This document shows positions 1 through 8,720 of a DNA stretch of 64,000 nucleotides, piece by piece. This stretch comes from Petasospora fabianii. Lineage: Eukaryota; Ascomycota; Saccharomycetes; Phaffomycetales; Wickerhamomycetaceae. How positions within the stretch are numbered: the first letter of the stretch is position 1; every line of letters starts with the position of its first letter. Under the pieces are notes generated by a model that worked only from the letters and a program-made list of their open reading frames with translations, did not search any database and was not told where the DNA came from. Position numbers and translations under genes: made by a program. The DNA lies in NCBI GenBank assembly GCA_022641835.1, contig CP048715.1, positions 2,046,001 through 2,110,000 on the forward strand, read 5' to 3'.

Positions 1-120
1 GAAAGTCATGGAAAGACTCAAGAACGGGAATAATCGGGTATTCTAAGAGTTGGCTAGCGAAAATTGTTGTGTAGGCTGCGGAAGTGTTAATGAAGCTGCT
101 GAGAGATGCGAATATTGGTC

Positions 121-423
121 TTACGACATACAGATTATATCAGCAAACAAAACAGAGAGAGAGAAAAAGGTATATACGATTAAGGGGCATGCAGAGTAGA
201 CACCAAACAAGAGAGTCAGAATACTGATAATGACCACTGCTGCGATGTGCCACTGTCGATCTGGCTGAGTATTACGATTCCCCAAATCAACCGGGACTAA
301 GAAGTTACAGTGGTTATGAGTGACAGGCATGGATAGCAAGGGTATAATGAATAGAGTGATTTTGAAGATCAGTACCTTTGATAGTAACTGACGCTCAAAG
401 AAAATACGTTTAGACAACTGCAT
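121..423 (-). CDS. Small two-helix membrane protein, VMA21-like (tentative)
   Basis: Predicted 100-residue protein starting at the ATG whose complement is at 421-423. An upstream GTG in frame is unlikely to be used. Two hydrophobic segments (about residues 12-30 and 62-84) are joined by a polar loop, a hairpin like Vma21, the ER chaperone that assembles the V-ATPase Vo sector. The first helix keeps the family spacing K-x3-F-x7-P (KVLIF...IIP), and the second has an AA...Y-x-A pattern. Missing is the expected C-terminal dilysine ER-retrieval signal; the frame ends in ICMS. A GTATGT lies close to the stop on this strand, and a frame stays open from a later CAG to the window edge, so the true 3' end may be on another exon. 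The gene diverges from the acyl-CoA oxidase gene. The family call is an inference from short motifs only. Confidence 0.4.
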   Translation of the reverse strand: MQLSKRIFFERQLLSKVLIFKITLFIIPLLSMPVTHNHCNFLVPVDLGNRNTQPDRQWHIAAVVIISILTLLFGVYSACPLIVYTFFSLSVLFADIICMS

Positions 424-1079
424 ATCTTTTCTCACCAGGGGATACACAAAGTCATGTGCGGGAATAACTTCAAAAAAGGCTCATCCATGACGCATAGCCA
501 ATGGGGGAAATGTGAGCTGATTGAGCATCTATGTGACACAGAATAGATTTAGTACGAAAAAGGTGCGGTTAGTGATGGCAGGACATTGTCTGGGGCCCCA
601 CGTTAAGCTGTCGTGTGTTTACCACAGCGCGCTCTTCCCGATCCAGAAGATACCTCGGCGGAGAAGAGGCTCTTACTAGCGCCCACCCACCGCTGGGCCG
701 GGTGAACCTCTTATTTGTTCACATCGTATGATCTCACTAAAACCTCAAAGATCGAACCACTCGATGCTCCCTGAATCTTCTATCAGTTACCCCAGGGGTC
801 CACAACAGCCGCGGAAGCGTGTCGCCAAACTGTCAATGCAAGCTGCACCGGTTGTGTGGGGCAAGCGCGGGCCCATTGCTTGAGCGCGGGGGACCTCGGC
901 TCATCCCCCACACCCGCGTAAAACGCGACCGAGGGTTCTTACTCCGCTTTCTGCTTTACGTGATCAGGAGGGGCGAGAGTGTCAGCATATTTAGGCAGCA
1001 TCCGCCCACTTGTAAACATATCCGGTGTTGACTACACAGACTACTTGCTCCAATCAAACAAAAGAACAAACTAGCTGCC
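424..1079. other. Divergent intergenic region
   Basis: About 650 bases separate the minus-strand small membrane protein from acyl-CoA oxidase. The middle (about 590-930) is GC-rich, with C- and G-runs. It must hold the oxidase promoter. I could not identify a convincing oleate-response element or TATA box. The short frame at 819-1031 lacks any recognisable feature. Confidence 0.6.
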
Positions 1080-3059
1080 ATGTCCAATTTTCTTCAGAAG
1101 GAACGTCAGCAACAGACGCTCGACACTGACAAGCTCAACAAGTTCCTCGACCCTGATACTGAAAACACACAGGCCATCTTCAAGCAGCTCATCAGCGACC
1201 CAATCCTTGTCTCTAAGAGAAACTACTACGACCTTACTAAGCCACAGCTCAGAGAGCTCTCCGCCCAGAAGATTCAGAGATTGTCGTCGTACATCGACAA
1301 CGAGTCTGATGAAGCCTTTGAGAACAGATTATCTTTACTCGCCATCTCCGACCCAGCTCTCGGAACCAGAATTGGAATCAATTTGGCATTGTTCTGCAAT
1401 GCTGTCAGAGGTAATGGATCCGATGAGCAGGTGAACTACTGGCTCCGCGAGAGAGGTACATCCAAGCTCAGAGACATTTACGGTTGTTTTGCTATGACCG
1501 AGTTGGGCCACGGATCTAACGTTGCTGGACTCCAAACCACCGCCACATACAACCCAGAGAAACAATCATTTGTTCTTAACACTCCAGAATTGGCTGCAAC
1601 CAAATGGTGGATTGGTGGTGCTGCTCACTCTGCAAACCACGCCGCCGTCTATGCTAGATTGATCTCTAAGGGTAAGGACTATGGTGTTAAGGTGTTTGTT
1701 GTTCAATTGAGAGACTCTAACTTTAACTTGTTACCAGGTGTCTCCATCGGTGACATTGGTACCAAGATGGGAAGAGATGCTATTGACAATGGCTGGATCC
1801 AGTTCAACAATGTTGAGATTCCAAGAGAGTACATGCTTCAGAAGTTTACAACTATTGATCCTGATGGAACTGTCCACTTGACTCCATTGGAGCAGATTTC
1901 ATACAGTGCATTGATTCAGGGTCGTGTCTCCATGGTGATGGATTCTTACAGACATGGTGCCAGATACATCACTATCGCACTCAGATATGCTATTGGAAGA
2001 CAGCAATTTGGTAAGCCAGGTGAGGAGAACCAAATTATTAACTATACTCTCCACCAATACCGTCTTGTACCATACTTGGCCTTGGTTTACTTGCTTGGTC
2101 CTGCTGCTCAGAAACTCATGAACGATTACCGTGTCATTTTGAACGACTTGTACGCTGCCAAAAACATCAAGAAATCCATCTTTGACTTGAAGAATTTGTT
2201 CGTCTCCTCAGCCTCCCTTAAGGCCACCAACACCTGGTTGATTTCCCAGTTGATTGATGAGGCCAGACAGGCCTGTGGTGGTCATGGATACCATGCTTAT
2301 TCTGGTTTGGGCCGTGCCTTCCAGGACTGGTCTGTTCAGCAGACCTGGGAAGGTGACAACAACGTGTTGTCCATCAACGCTGGTAGATCCATCATCAAGT
2401 ACTACGAGGGTGCCAAGAAGGGCAAGAAGCTCGGTGAAGACTTTGCATACTTGGCCAAGACTTATGAGAAGGGTCTTGACTTGAATGACTTGGAGACTTA
2501 CATCACGATATGGGCTGCCACTATCCAGAAGGTTGCCCAGCACGCTTTGAAGATTGCTAACGGTAACTGGGAGCTTGTGTCTCAGGAGCGTTTGCTGCTT
2601 TCCAAGTTCCACTCCAGTCACTACTTGCTCTCTGAGTTTGCCAAACGTGCTGAGTCCCTGACTGGTCAGGAGAAGGAGATCACGATTGCCTTGTTTAAGT
2701 TGTACTCTTTGTTCTTCGTCGAGAAATTCTCGGGTACCTTCTTGCAGTTCAAGGTGATTGACGCTGAGAAGCTTGCCGAGATTCAGTCTGAAATCAAGAA
2801 GTTGTTCACTCAGTTGAGACCACACTTGGTTGCCTTGACGGACTCTTTCAAGTACCCAGATGAGATTATCAACTCATCCCTCGGTAACTTCAATGGTGAC
2901 TTCTACAACAATTACTTTGGTGATGTTGTTGCTAACTATGGTAAGGGTGACAAGCCACCATACCTGGAAGTCTTCTCAGACATGTTGGGTAGAAAAGATG
3001 TTGATGAGAGATTGTCAAACTCAAGATCAAAGGCAGTCTTGACTAAGCTTGGTAACTGA
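1080..3059 (+). CDS. POX1: Peroxisomal acyl-CoA oxidase
   Basis: 659 residues. Catalyses the first, FAD-dependent and H2O2-forming step of peroxisomal fatty-acid beta-oxidation, converting acyl-CoA to trans-2-enoyl-CoA. The N-terminal acyl-CoA oxidase domain is followed by the flavin/substrate motif CFAMTELGHGSNV (from about residue 137) and the C-terminal helical domain with QACGGHGY. The conserved glutamate of the family is at residue 424 in the context TWEGDN; in rat enzyme the matching Glu is the catalytic base. Length fits yeast Pox proteins (about 660-750). The start ATG follows an AACTAGCTGCC leader and matches family N-termini. The C-terminus is LGN, not an SKL-type PTS1, as in S. cerevisiae Pox1, which enters peroxisomes through a non-PTS1 contact with Pex5. 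Codon choice is optimised in the 3' half (TTG, GGT, AAG), suggesting high expression. Confidence 0.95.
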   Translation: MSNFLQKERQQQTLDTDKLNKFLDPDTENTQAIFKQLISDPILVSKRNYYDLTKPQLRELSAQKIQRLSSYIDNESDEAFENRLSLLAISDPALGTRIGINLALFCNAVRGNGSDEQVNYWLRERGTSKLRDIYGCFAMTELGHGSNVAGLQTTATYNPEKQSFVLNTPELAATKWWIGGAAHSANHAAVYARLISKGKDYGVKVFVVQLRDSNFNLLPGVSIGDIGTKMGRDAIDNGWIQFNNVEIPREYMLQKFTTIDPDGTVHLTPLEQISYSALIQGRVSMVMDSYRHGARYITIALRYAIGRQQFGKPGEENQIINYTLHQYRLVPYLALVYLLGPAAQKLMNDYRVILNDLYAAKNIKKSIFDLKNLFVSSASLKATNTWLISQLIDEARQACGGHGYHAYSGLGRAFQDWSVQQTWEGDNNVLSINAGRSIIKYYEGAKKGKKLGEDFAYLAKTYEKGLDLNDLETYITIWAATIQKVAQHALKIANGNWELVSQERLLLSKFHSSHYLLSEFAKRAESLTGQEKEITIALFKLYSLFFVEKFSGTFLQFKVIDAEKLAEIQSEIKKLFTQLRPHLVALTDSFKYPDEIINSSLGNFNGDFYNNYFGDVVANYGKGDKPPYLEVFSDMLGRKDVDERLSNSRSKAVLTKLGN

Positions 3060-3444
3060 TGGTGCTGGCCATCGGATGTGATTAGTTTTACAACACAAAA
3101 TATACTTGATTGGATACTTTGGATAAGTGAATAGTTCATCTTTGAGGTAGCGATACCCGCTGTACAATGGTAAGGCTAGTGTAAGTCATAGCTGGGATCC
3201 TAGAGCTCTTATTTGTAAGTAAAGTTTGATATAATTTAAGGTATAACAGATTGTATTGAAGCAAAGGAGCCGTAACCATTGCAAGAGGATAGATCGTACA
3301 GCTCTTTTCTTCCATCGACTGTCTTAAGCTGGACCGACTTCCAATAAGTTGAACAGTGCGATGAAATCGTTTATAACCTGTGCAGATACACTAATTTGTT
3401 TTATCCGCAACCAGTGCTTGTAAGCTGCTTTCAAAAAAAATAAA
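3060..3444. other. Intergenic region, acyl-CoA oxidase 3' flank to tRNA
   Basis: About 385 bases holding the oxidase terminator and the downstream flank of the minus-strand tRNA. The A-run at 3432-3440 is, on the tRNA strand, a T-run just 3' of the mature end, which fits an RNA polymerase III terminator. Confidence 0.6.
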
Positions 3445-3517
3445 TGGACGAGACCGGAGTCGAACCGATGACCTTCTGCTTGCAAGGCAGACGCGCTACC
3501 AACTACGCCACTCGCCC
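3445..3517 (-). tRNA. tRNA-Ala (anticodon UGC)
   Basis: A 73-base cloverleaf on the minus strand including the discriminator A. The acceptor stem GGGCGAG pairs with CTCGTCC. The D arm contains AGTTGGTA, the anticodon stem TCTGC/GCAGA encloses the loop CTTGCAA, and the T arm carries GGTTCGA. The anticodon TGC gives alanine. There is no intron. It is followed on its own strand by a T-run suitable for pol III termination. This is the only tRNA gene I found in 64 kb, consistent with tRNA-poor yeast genomes. Confidence 0.95.
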
Positions 3518-3901
3518 GGACGATATGAGAAACTCATAGGAGGAAAATATGATGGTGAGGAGTTTGCACTTAATCACACCCCTCTAATTTCTGCAAACGA
3601 AGTTATTCGGGTGATATTCAAAGAGTTCCCAGGAGGATAGTGAGTCACAATATAAGGGATCAATGCGTTAGATGGATCGTAGTAGAGATTACTGCCCATT
3701 TTAAGGGAAGTGTACCAATACATCCGGACACCATCCTATTCAGTTAGCGTATCAGCAGGTGAAGCGGCAACCCCGGGCCGATTAACGCGATGACGTCTAA
3801 CCCATTTCTACTGAAAGTTCTTCTCTTTTGAATCTTCATCACTTTGAAAACGAATAAACTGAAGGGTTTATCGCTGAAAGCACCACTCAAGGAAGTCTAA
3901 G
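3518..3901. other. Intergenic region, promoter of the VPS62-like gene
   Basis: About 380 bases between the 5' end of the tRNA gene and the VPS62-like start. A CCCGGGCC stretch occurs near 3773-3780. No recognised gene or clear factor site. Confidence 0.5.
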
Positions 3902-5230
3902 ATGCTATCGTGCGCGCTCTTATTGGGCCTCATCACATGCACGTCATGTCTTGCTTTACCTATTGGGCCAGACGTTGACCTAAACATTGATTACTTCCAA
4001 GACTATGATACACATGGCCAACGCACCCTTGAATACATTCGTTCAAAGCTTGATGTGAAGACGCTTCCACCGATCAGATCATTCCCCTTGAAGGAGGAGG
4101 AGAAGACACTTGGAAAGGGTGAAATACCACAGTACGTTCTTGATCATTGTCCTCTGGTACATCTCTACACAGAGGAGAAATATCTACCGTATGACATCTC
4201 GGAATACGTCAAGAACTTCCACTTGGAGCACAGGAATCATACAGTGATACATGGAAGTGGTCTTACGCTTGACTACCTCTCGTCTGTTGCTCAAGACGAG
4301 AATATTGATGACAGAAACACTTTCATGACGAGTGATACGGATTTCTCAGAAGATCCTGATTGGCTGACGGGTAAGTTCAACAAACCTGATCTCGTTACAG
4401 GGAAAATAAAGAATGCACCAGCGGTTCTTGTGGTTGTTGATAAGGGTAATGGATGGGTAGATGCATATTGGTTCTACTTCTACTCGTTCAACCTTGGCCC
4501 CTTCGTGATGGGTCATGGACCGTACGGTAACCATATTGGTGACTGGGAACACTCTTTGACGAGATTCTACAAAGGTGTTCCAGTCTTTGTCTGGATGTCA
4601 GCACATGGAGGAGGCGGTGCCTATTATTATGATGCTCTGGAAAAAAGTGAAGGTGATGAGAGAAAACCAATCATCTTCAGCGCGCGGGGAACACATGCAA
4701 ACTATCCATCGACGGGACAGCATCCACATGATTTACCATTTGGTATCTTGAGTGATTTCACGGATCGTGGTGCCCTATGGGATCCAGCACAGAACTACCT
4801 TGGGTACGTATGGGACGGATTCCAGATCAGAACGGTGAGTAATCAGAGTAAGGCTGATAACTCTAAGGAGCTCGAATATGGTGCAGGATGGTTGTCATTC
4901 AAAGGTCATTGGGGTGATGATAAGCTGGCTCCGAATGACCCAAGACAGAGATGGTCACCATGGGAGTGGAAGTATATTGAGGGTCCTACTGGTCCAATGA
5001 CAAAGCATTTGAGTAGATCTGGACTGTGCCAGAGGGCCAAGTGGTGGAACCCCTCTGGTAGATGTGAGCCAAAGCATTTCATGACAATTGGTAAGGGCTT
5101 TGAGAGTGAGCCTGGTGTGATGTGTGCCAACTTGTGGGGCTGGGTGAAGCCAGATCTACTGAGATGGGCTCTTGATCAACTGACATGGGGTGGAGGTCTG
5201 TGCTTCCTCATGAACTTGATTTGGGGATGA
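3902..5230 (+). CDS. VPS62: VPS62/TDA6-like secretory-pathway protein
   Basis: 442 residues. Matches the fungal Vps62/Tda6 family (DUF946-type), linked in S. cerevisiae to vacuolar protein sorting; the biochemical function is unknown. A cleavable signal peptide is evident (about residues 1-18, hydrophobic core LLLGLITCTSCLAL), so the product enters the ER and is probably vacuolar or secreted. Family signatures are DAYWFYFYSFNLGP, GNHIGDWEHSLTRF and SARGTHANYPSTG in the centre, and the cysteine-bearing C-terminal part SGLCQRAKWWNPSGRCEP. Two NHT/NQS-type N-glycosylation sites are visible. No transmembrane anchor follows the signal. The start ATG at 3902 is the first in frame and begins the signal peptide. 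It is a single-exon gene flanked by a tRNA and a 960-bp intergenic region. Confidence 0.85.
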   Translation: MLSCALLLGLITCTSCLALPIGPDVDLNIDYFQDYDTHGQRTLEYIRSKLDVKTLPPIRSFPLKEEEKTLGKGEIPQYVLDHCPLVHLYTEEKYLPYDISEYVKNFHLEHRNHTVIHGSGLTLDYLSSVAQDENIDDRNTFMTSDTDFSEDPDWLTGKFNKPDLVTGKIKNAPAVLVVVDKGNGWVDAYWFYFYSFNLGPFVMGHGPYGNHIGDWEHSLTRFYKGVPVFVWMSAHGGGGAYYYDALEKSEGDERKPIIFSARGTHANYPSTGQHPHDLPFGILSDFTDRGALWDPAQNYLGYVWDGFQIRTVSNQSKADNSKELEYGAGWLSFKGHWGDDKLAPNDPRQRWSPWEWKYIEGPTGPMTKHLSRSGLCQRAKWWNPSGRCEPKHFMTIGKGFESEPGVMCANLWGWVKPDLLRWALDQLTWGGGLCFLMNLIWG

Positions 5231-5334
5231 TATGTTTAATGACTGGATGAAGGTTTGTATAGGTGTTTAGTTTAGTAAGGATTCACCAAGGTTAAGGAAT
5301 TGATGATTTATGTCAGTTTGATGCGGTGTAGAAC

Positions 5335-5354
5335 ATATATATATATATATATAT
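5335..5354. repeat. (AT)10 microsatellite
   Basis: Ten AT dinucleotides lie about 105 bp after the VPS62-like stop. This is a simple repeat, possibly part of the 3' efficiency element of the terminator. Confidence 0.9.
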
Positions 5355-5544
5355 GTATGCTCGCGATGTCGCGTGTGAAAGTAACTTATGGTGAGCGATA
5401 AGGTTATCGTGGACGACGCTGCAGCTTCCGGCGCAAGGGTCTATAAGCCCTTCCGACAACAAGATACCACAAAACATATCTAGCTACGTTATAGAGTGAG
5501 ATGTTGAAACAATGGTGACTAACATTCAGGGAGCATCATCAACA

Positions 5545-5922
5545 CTAGATTATTTCAGCTTTTAAAGTCCAGATGGCGCTTCCAGGTTCGAGCACTGAGG
5601 TGCCTTCACTACCACCAATGGGGTATTGGAAATCAATGTCCGAGAGCTGGAGGTAGGTGCAAAGGGCATTTCCTTGGTCAAGAAGTAAAGTTACAGTGAA
5701 GTCCGGAAAATGGATCCAAGACCTGCTTGACTCCTTGAACACAAAGCTTGGCCCACCGGATTTTCTTACCGTTTCCGATACTCTATGCTCGTTAACTCCC
5801 TGCGTTTGCCACCTTCGGGCTTCGTTTACAACCGGCCGCGCCTTCGCCTTCGCCTTCGCCCGAGCCACGAGCCACGAGCCACGAGTGTGCGAAATTGTAT
5901 TTCCACAAACGCCAGGATTCAT
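5545..5922 (-). other. Possible minus-strand coding remnant or exon of a spliced gene (uncertain)
   Basis: An open frame on the minus strand ends at 5545. Its last about 65 residues have a protein-like composition (stretches such as SWIHFPDFTV, LLLDQGNALC and YLQLSDIDFQ), while its upstream part is a low-complexity AKAKAKA run produced by the 6-bp repeat at 5839-5860. I recognise no family. It could be the last exon of an intron-containing gene, since this genome has short introns, or chance. The region lies between two plus-strand genes in an otherwise empty 960-bp gap. Confidence 0.2.
5839..5885. repeat. Two adjoining short tandem repeats
   Basis: Three copies of the 6-bp unit CGCCTT are followed directly by three copies of the 7-bp unit CGAGCCA. 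They lie about 310-350 bp upstream of the KpsF-like start, in non-coding or weakly coding DNA. Confidence 0.85.
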
Positions 5923-6191
5923 TGGCACGGCCACCTTGGTAGACTTTGAGTGGCAATTTAAGGGCAGGCCTCTTGAAAACCACTACTTCGGAACTGAAAA
6001 AGCCCCGGACTCTAGCAGGCTCGCCGTTGTTGAATCTGCCCCATCGCTCCGGTATCCACACCTAGTCGCGAGTCGAGGCCCTCAAGACGTCATCACATCC
6101 AGGTGTGCATCCTGTGGCGAAGTTTGCCTTTGAACTACACTGCTCACTCATTAACCACTTTTAATTGTTTCATCTGGCTACTCGAACTTCA

Positions 6192-7310
6192 ATGTCTTCT
6201 CAGATCCATCACGAAGAGCACATGGAGAGTGCATTGGGAACCTTCGACTCCATCTTGCAGAACCAAACTAGGGCCATCCACCACTTGGTTAACCAGTACA
6301 AACACTCAAAGTTCTCTCAAGAACACCTTAAGAGGTCTCTCAACATCCTCAACTCATCACTTCTCAAAAAAGGAAAGATTGTGGTATGTGGAATTGGTAA
6401 ATCCCACAAGATTGGCTCCAAAATCGTCGCCACTCTCACATCACTTGGAGTGCACTCAGCCCTTCTTCACCCATCCGAGGCGCTTCATGGAGATCTTGGA
6501 ATCTTGAGAAAGGAGAACCATGATTGCATGATAATGATCTCGGCCTCAGGGAAATCTCCCGAGCTTCTTCAACTCTTACCACACATATCCCCAGACATTC
6601 CAATTGTGCTTCTTACCAATAAGAAACAATCGATTCTCTCACAACACTACCAAGTAAAAGCCTTGCTCTATGCCGAGCTTCCGGCCTCATTAACGGAGGA
6701 ATCTATCTATGGACTCAATGCCCCGACGATATCTACCACCCTCTGTCTCACACTTGCCGATGCGGTCTCCATCGCCTTAGCTGAGCTTTACATCTCTGAC
6801 ATCAACGAGCGGAAGAAAGTCTTTGGCGAGAGGCACCCAGGTGGTGCAATTGGAGAAGCATACGGCAAGTCTTTGTCACAAATAAGCAGCTTCCTTACTA
6901 CACCGACATACAGCTCTAGCTCACTGTCCTCGGTTGGTGGATCGAATGAAAGCATGTCTCCGGCTAATTGGTCGCAGTTGTCTGCCTTGCAGGATGAAGA
7001 GCCCTTACCGGAGACAAAAGTGGTATTTGAGCTTGGATTTGATACAGAAAGTGTGGATGATGAGCTTGCCGCTAAAGTGATGGAGTCAAAGAGAGTTGTG
7101 GCTCTTGACCAGATGTTCAAAAACGAGATTGAGGTATTGCAAGCTGTGGTGCTATATGACTACATTGTTGTTCAACAGAATCTGGTAATCTCAGCGGAGA
7201 AGTTGAGGGAGATCACAAGAGCAATCCATGAACATGGCTACAGATCGGAGAAGGAGAGATTGCAGGAGTTGACGTGGCGATTGAAGCAGAACCTAGTAAA
7301 ATTTAGATGA
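6192..7310 (+). CDS. KpsF/GutQ-type SIS-domain sugar-phosphate isomerase
   Basis: 372 residues from the ATG at 6192 (MSSQIHH); an in-frame TTG nine codons earlier is not a credible start. The SIS domain (about residues 55-225) carries the arabinose-5-phosphate isomerase signatures: VVCGIGKSHKIG, HPSEALHGDLG, ISASGKSPEL, NAPTISTT and, after the domain, ERHPGGAIG. In bacteria this family interconverts ribulose-5-phosphate and arabinose-5-phosphate for capsule or LPS synthesis. Fungal members are known by sequence, but their substrate is not established, so I infer only a ketose/aldose phosphate isomerase. The paired CBS domains usual in bacterial KdsD/KpsF are not recognisable. The C-terminal about 120 residues are instead Ser-rich and then charged and helical. 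S. cerevisiae has no direct counterpart that I know of. The gene stands alone, between a 960-bp gap and the DUF1989 gene. Confidence 0.85.
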   Translation: MSSQIHHEEHMESALGTFDSILQNQTRAIHHLVNQYKHSKFSQEHLKRSLNILNSSLLKKGKIVVCGIGKSHKIGSKIVATLTSLGVHSALLHPSEALHGDLGILRKENHDCMIMISASGKSPELLQLLPHISPDIPIVLLTNKKQSILSQHYQVKALLYAELPASLTEESIYGLNAPTISTTLCLTLADAVSIALAELYISDINERKKVFGERHPGGAIGEAYGKSLSQISSFLTTPTYSSSSLSSVGGSNESMSPANWSQLSALQDEEPLPETKVVFELGFDTESVDDELAAKVMESKRVVALDQMFKNEIEVLQAVVLYDYIVVQQNLVISAEKLREITRAIHEHGYRSEKERLQELTWRLKQNLVKFR

Positions 7311-7725
7311 CCAGAGACCAACTTGCATCAACGGTACGCTCTTCTATCTCAATTTATCTTTGTCTCACGTTGTTTGTTAGATTTGTTAGCAAATAAATTA
7401 TTTCTAGACGAAATTTCTTAAGAGAAGGGTCCATGTGTAGCTCATAGATTGAAACGCTTTGCCCTTGGGATGCTTAAATGCACCTATTAATCGGATATAA
7501 AACTCAAGTGCGGAAACCGAGGTCCGTCGCTTGTGGCTGATGGACCACTAAAATTCCCGGAGCGGAAGCCGAAGCCCGTACAGAGTCACCGCCCATAAAA
7601 TATCGGAGTTGATCAAAACTTTCAGTGTTTTCCGCTATATATTATCACTCTCATAAGATCCTTTATCTCTCCATCGAGGTACTTTTACTAAAGGCCTCTC
7701 CATAACCACGAGTCCTAACGCAAAT
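7311..7725. other. Intergenic region, promoter of the DUF1989 gene
   Basis: About 415 bases. A TATATATTA element lies near 7637-7645, roughly 85 bp before the DUF1989 start. The stretch 7500-7600 is richer in GC and contains the related phrases GCGGAAACCGA and GCGGAAGCCGA. No gene seen. Confidence 0.5.
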
Positions 7726-8610
7726 ATGTCCAAGCCAGTTTACAAGCCAAAGGAGAATCCAACTCCTGCGTATCTCCCAACCAAGGGATCAATCCTCGAT
7801 GTGGACACCAAGTTTTACGACAGCATCGCCAACACCAAGGCCCGTGAGTTGATCTATGAAGAGATCTGTCCAATCAGAGCTGGTCGTGCCTGGAAGGTGA
7901 AAGCTGGTTCCATTGTCCGTATCACTACACCAGAGGGTCCACAGGTTTGTGATTTTAACGTCTGGCACGCCGATAACTTCAGAGAACACATGTGGGCCGC
8001 CAGAACCAGACAGCTGCAGGGATCTCATGTCAAGAAATATGATCGTCTCTGGTCTAAGTTGCCATATTTGAGACCATTATTGACCGTTACTGGTGATTCC
8101 ATCAGGGACAGAATGGAGATTGATAGAATTCACGATCTCTTGGGTACGAGATGTGATCCCTACGTCGATACACTCCTCTCTGGTGAGGACAACGATTTCC
8201 ACTGTCACTCCAACTTGTACAGATCAATCATACCATTTGGTGGTAATGAATCCGATGTCCATGATGTGTTGAACATCTTCCAGGTTACCGGTCTTGACGA
8301 TAAAGGAAGATATTTCATGGAGACATGTCCAGCTGTGAAAGGTGACTACTTTGAGTTCTTTGCTGAGGTTGATCTATTATGTGCTATCTCCGCCTGTCCA
8401 GGTGGTGATTTGTCAGCATGGGATTGGGGTGAAGGTGACGAAGAGACAAAGGTCGACATGGTTGACTGTTGCAGACCCCTTGGTATCGAGGTTTACAAAA
8501 TCACTGACGAAGACCTCTTGAAGGATTGGAAGTCGCCAGAGACAGCTGGTTACAAAGGTGCTCATGGATTGAAGTTCCCAGTCTTTGAGAGAGATCAAAA
8601 ATCCGCCTAA
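7726..8610 (+). CDS. DUF1989 / urea carboxylase-associated family protein
   Basis: 294 residues. The DUF1989 fold covers about residues 45-270, with family landmarks RAGRAWKVKAGSIVRI, GPQVCDFNVW, CDPY, the Cys/His-rich segment DFHCHSNLYR and the C-terminal DLLCAISACPGGDLS. Bacterial relatives are encoded beside urea carboxylase or amino-acid breakdown genes, and the conserved Cys/His residues suggest a metal site. The reaction in yeast is unknown to me. The ATG at 7726 is the first in frame and lies 5' of a well-biased coding sequence (GGT, AAG, TTG), so the gene is probably well expressed. A TATA-like element sits about 85 bp upstream. The downstream neighbour is a convergent protein kinase gene 110 bp away. 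Confidence 0.85.
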   Translation: MSKPVYKPKENPTPAYLPTKGSILDVDTKFYDSIANTKARELIYEEICPIRAGRAWKVKAGSIVRITTPEGPQVCDFNVWHADNFREHMWAARTRQLQGSHVKKYDRLWSKLPYLRPLLTVTGDSIRDRMEIDRIHDLLGTRCDPYVDTLLSGEDNDFHCHSNLYRSIIPFGGNESDVHDVLNIFQVTGLDDKGRYFMETCPAVKGDYFEFFAEVDLLCAISACPGGDLSAWDWGEGDEETKVDMVDCCRPLGIEVYKITDEDLLKDWKSPETAGYKGAHGLKFPVFERDQKSA

Positions 8611-8720
8611 TTGGTGCGATTGAGCTTGGCCTAGTAGAACATGACTTTTCTATAGAATATGAACGACAAGTTAGTGATTTAGTGAGCCAGATTGGAAAAT
8701 GTATACAAATTAGATGCCAT

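Noticed and set aside
751-766. TCGAACC-like phrase suggesting a tRNA T arm
   Set aside because: No matching D arm, anticodon stem or acceptor stem at the right distance on the minus strand.
2208-2825. 205-codon minus-strand frame
   Set aside because: Shadow of the acyl-CoA oxidase gene, which has full-length family motifs on the plus strand.
5490-5530. GACTAAC followed by ATTCAG as an intron end on the plus strand
   Set aside because: No canonical 5' splice site (GTATGT, GTAAGT, GTACGT, GTTAGT) lies within the preceding 150 bases, and no coding frame joins across it.
5657-6133. 158-codon plus-strand frame upstream of the KpsF-like gene
   Set aside because: Starts with GTG, passes through two simple tandem repeats and matches nothing. 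The KpsF-like gene has its own ATG at 6192.
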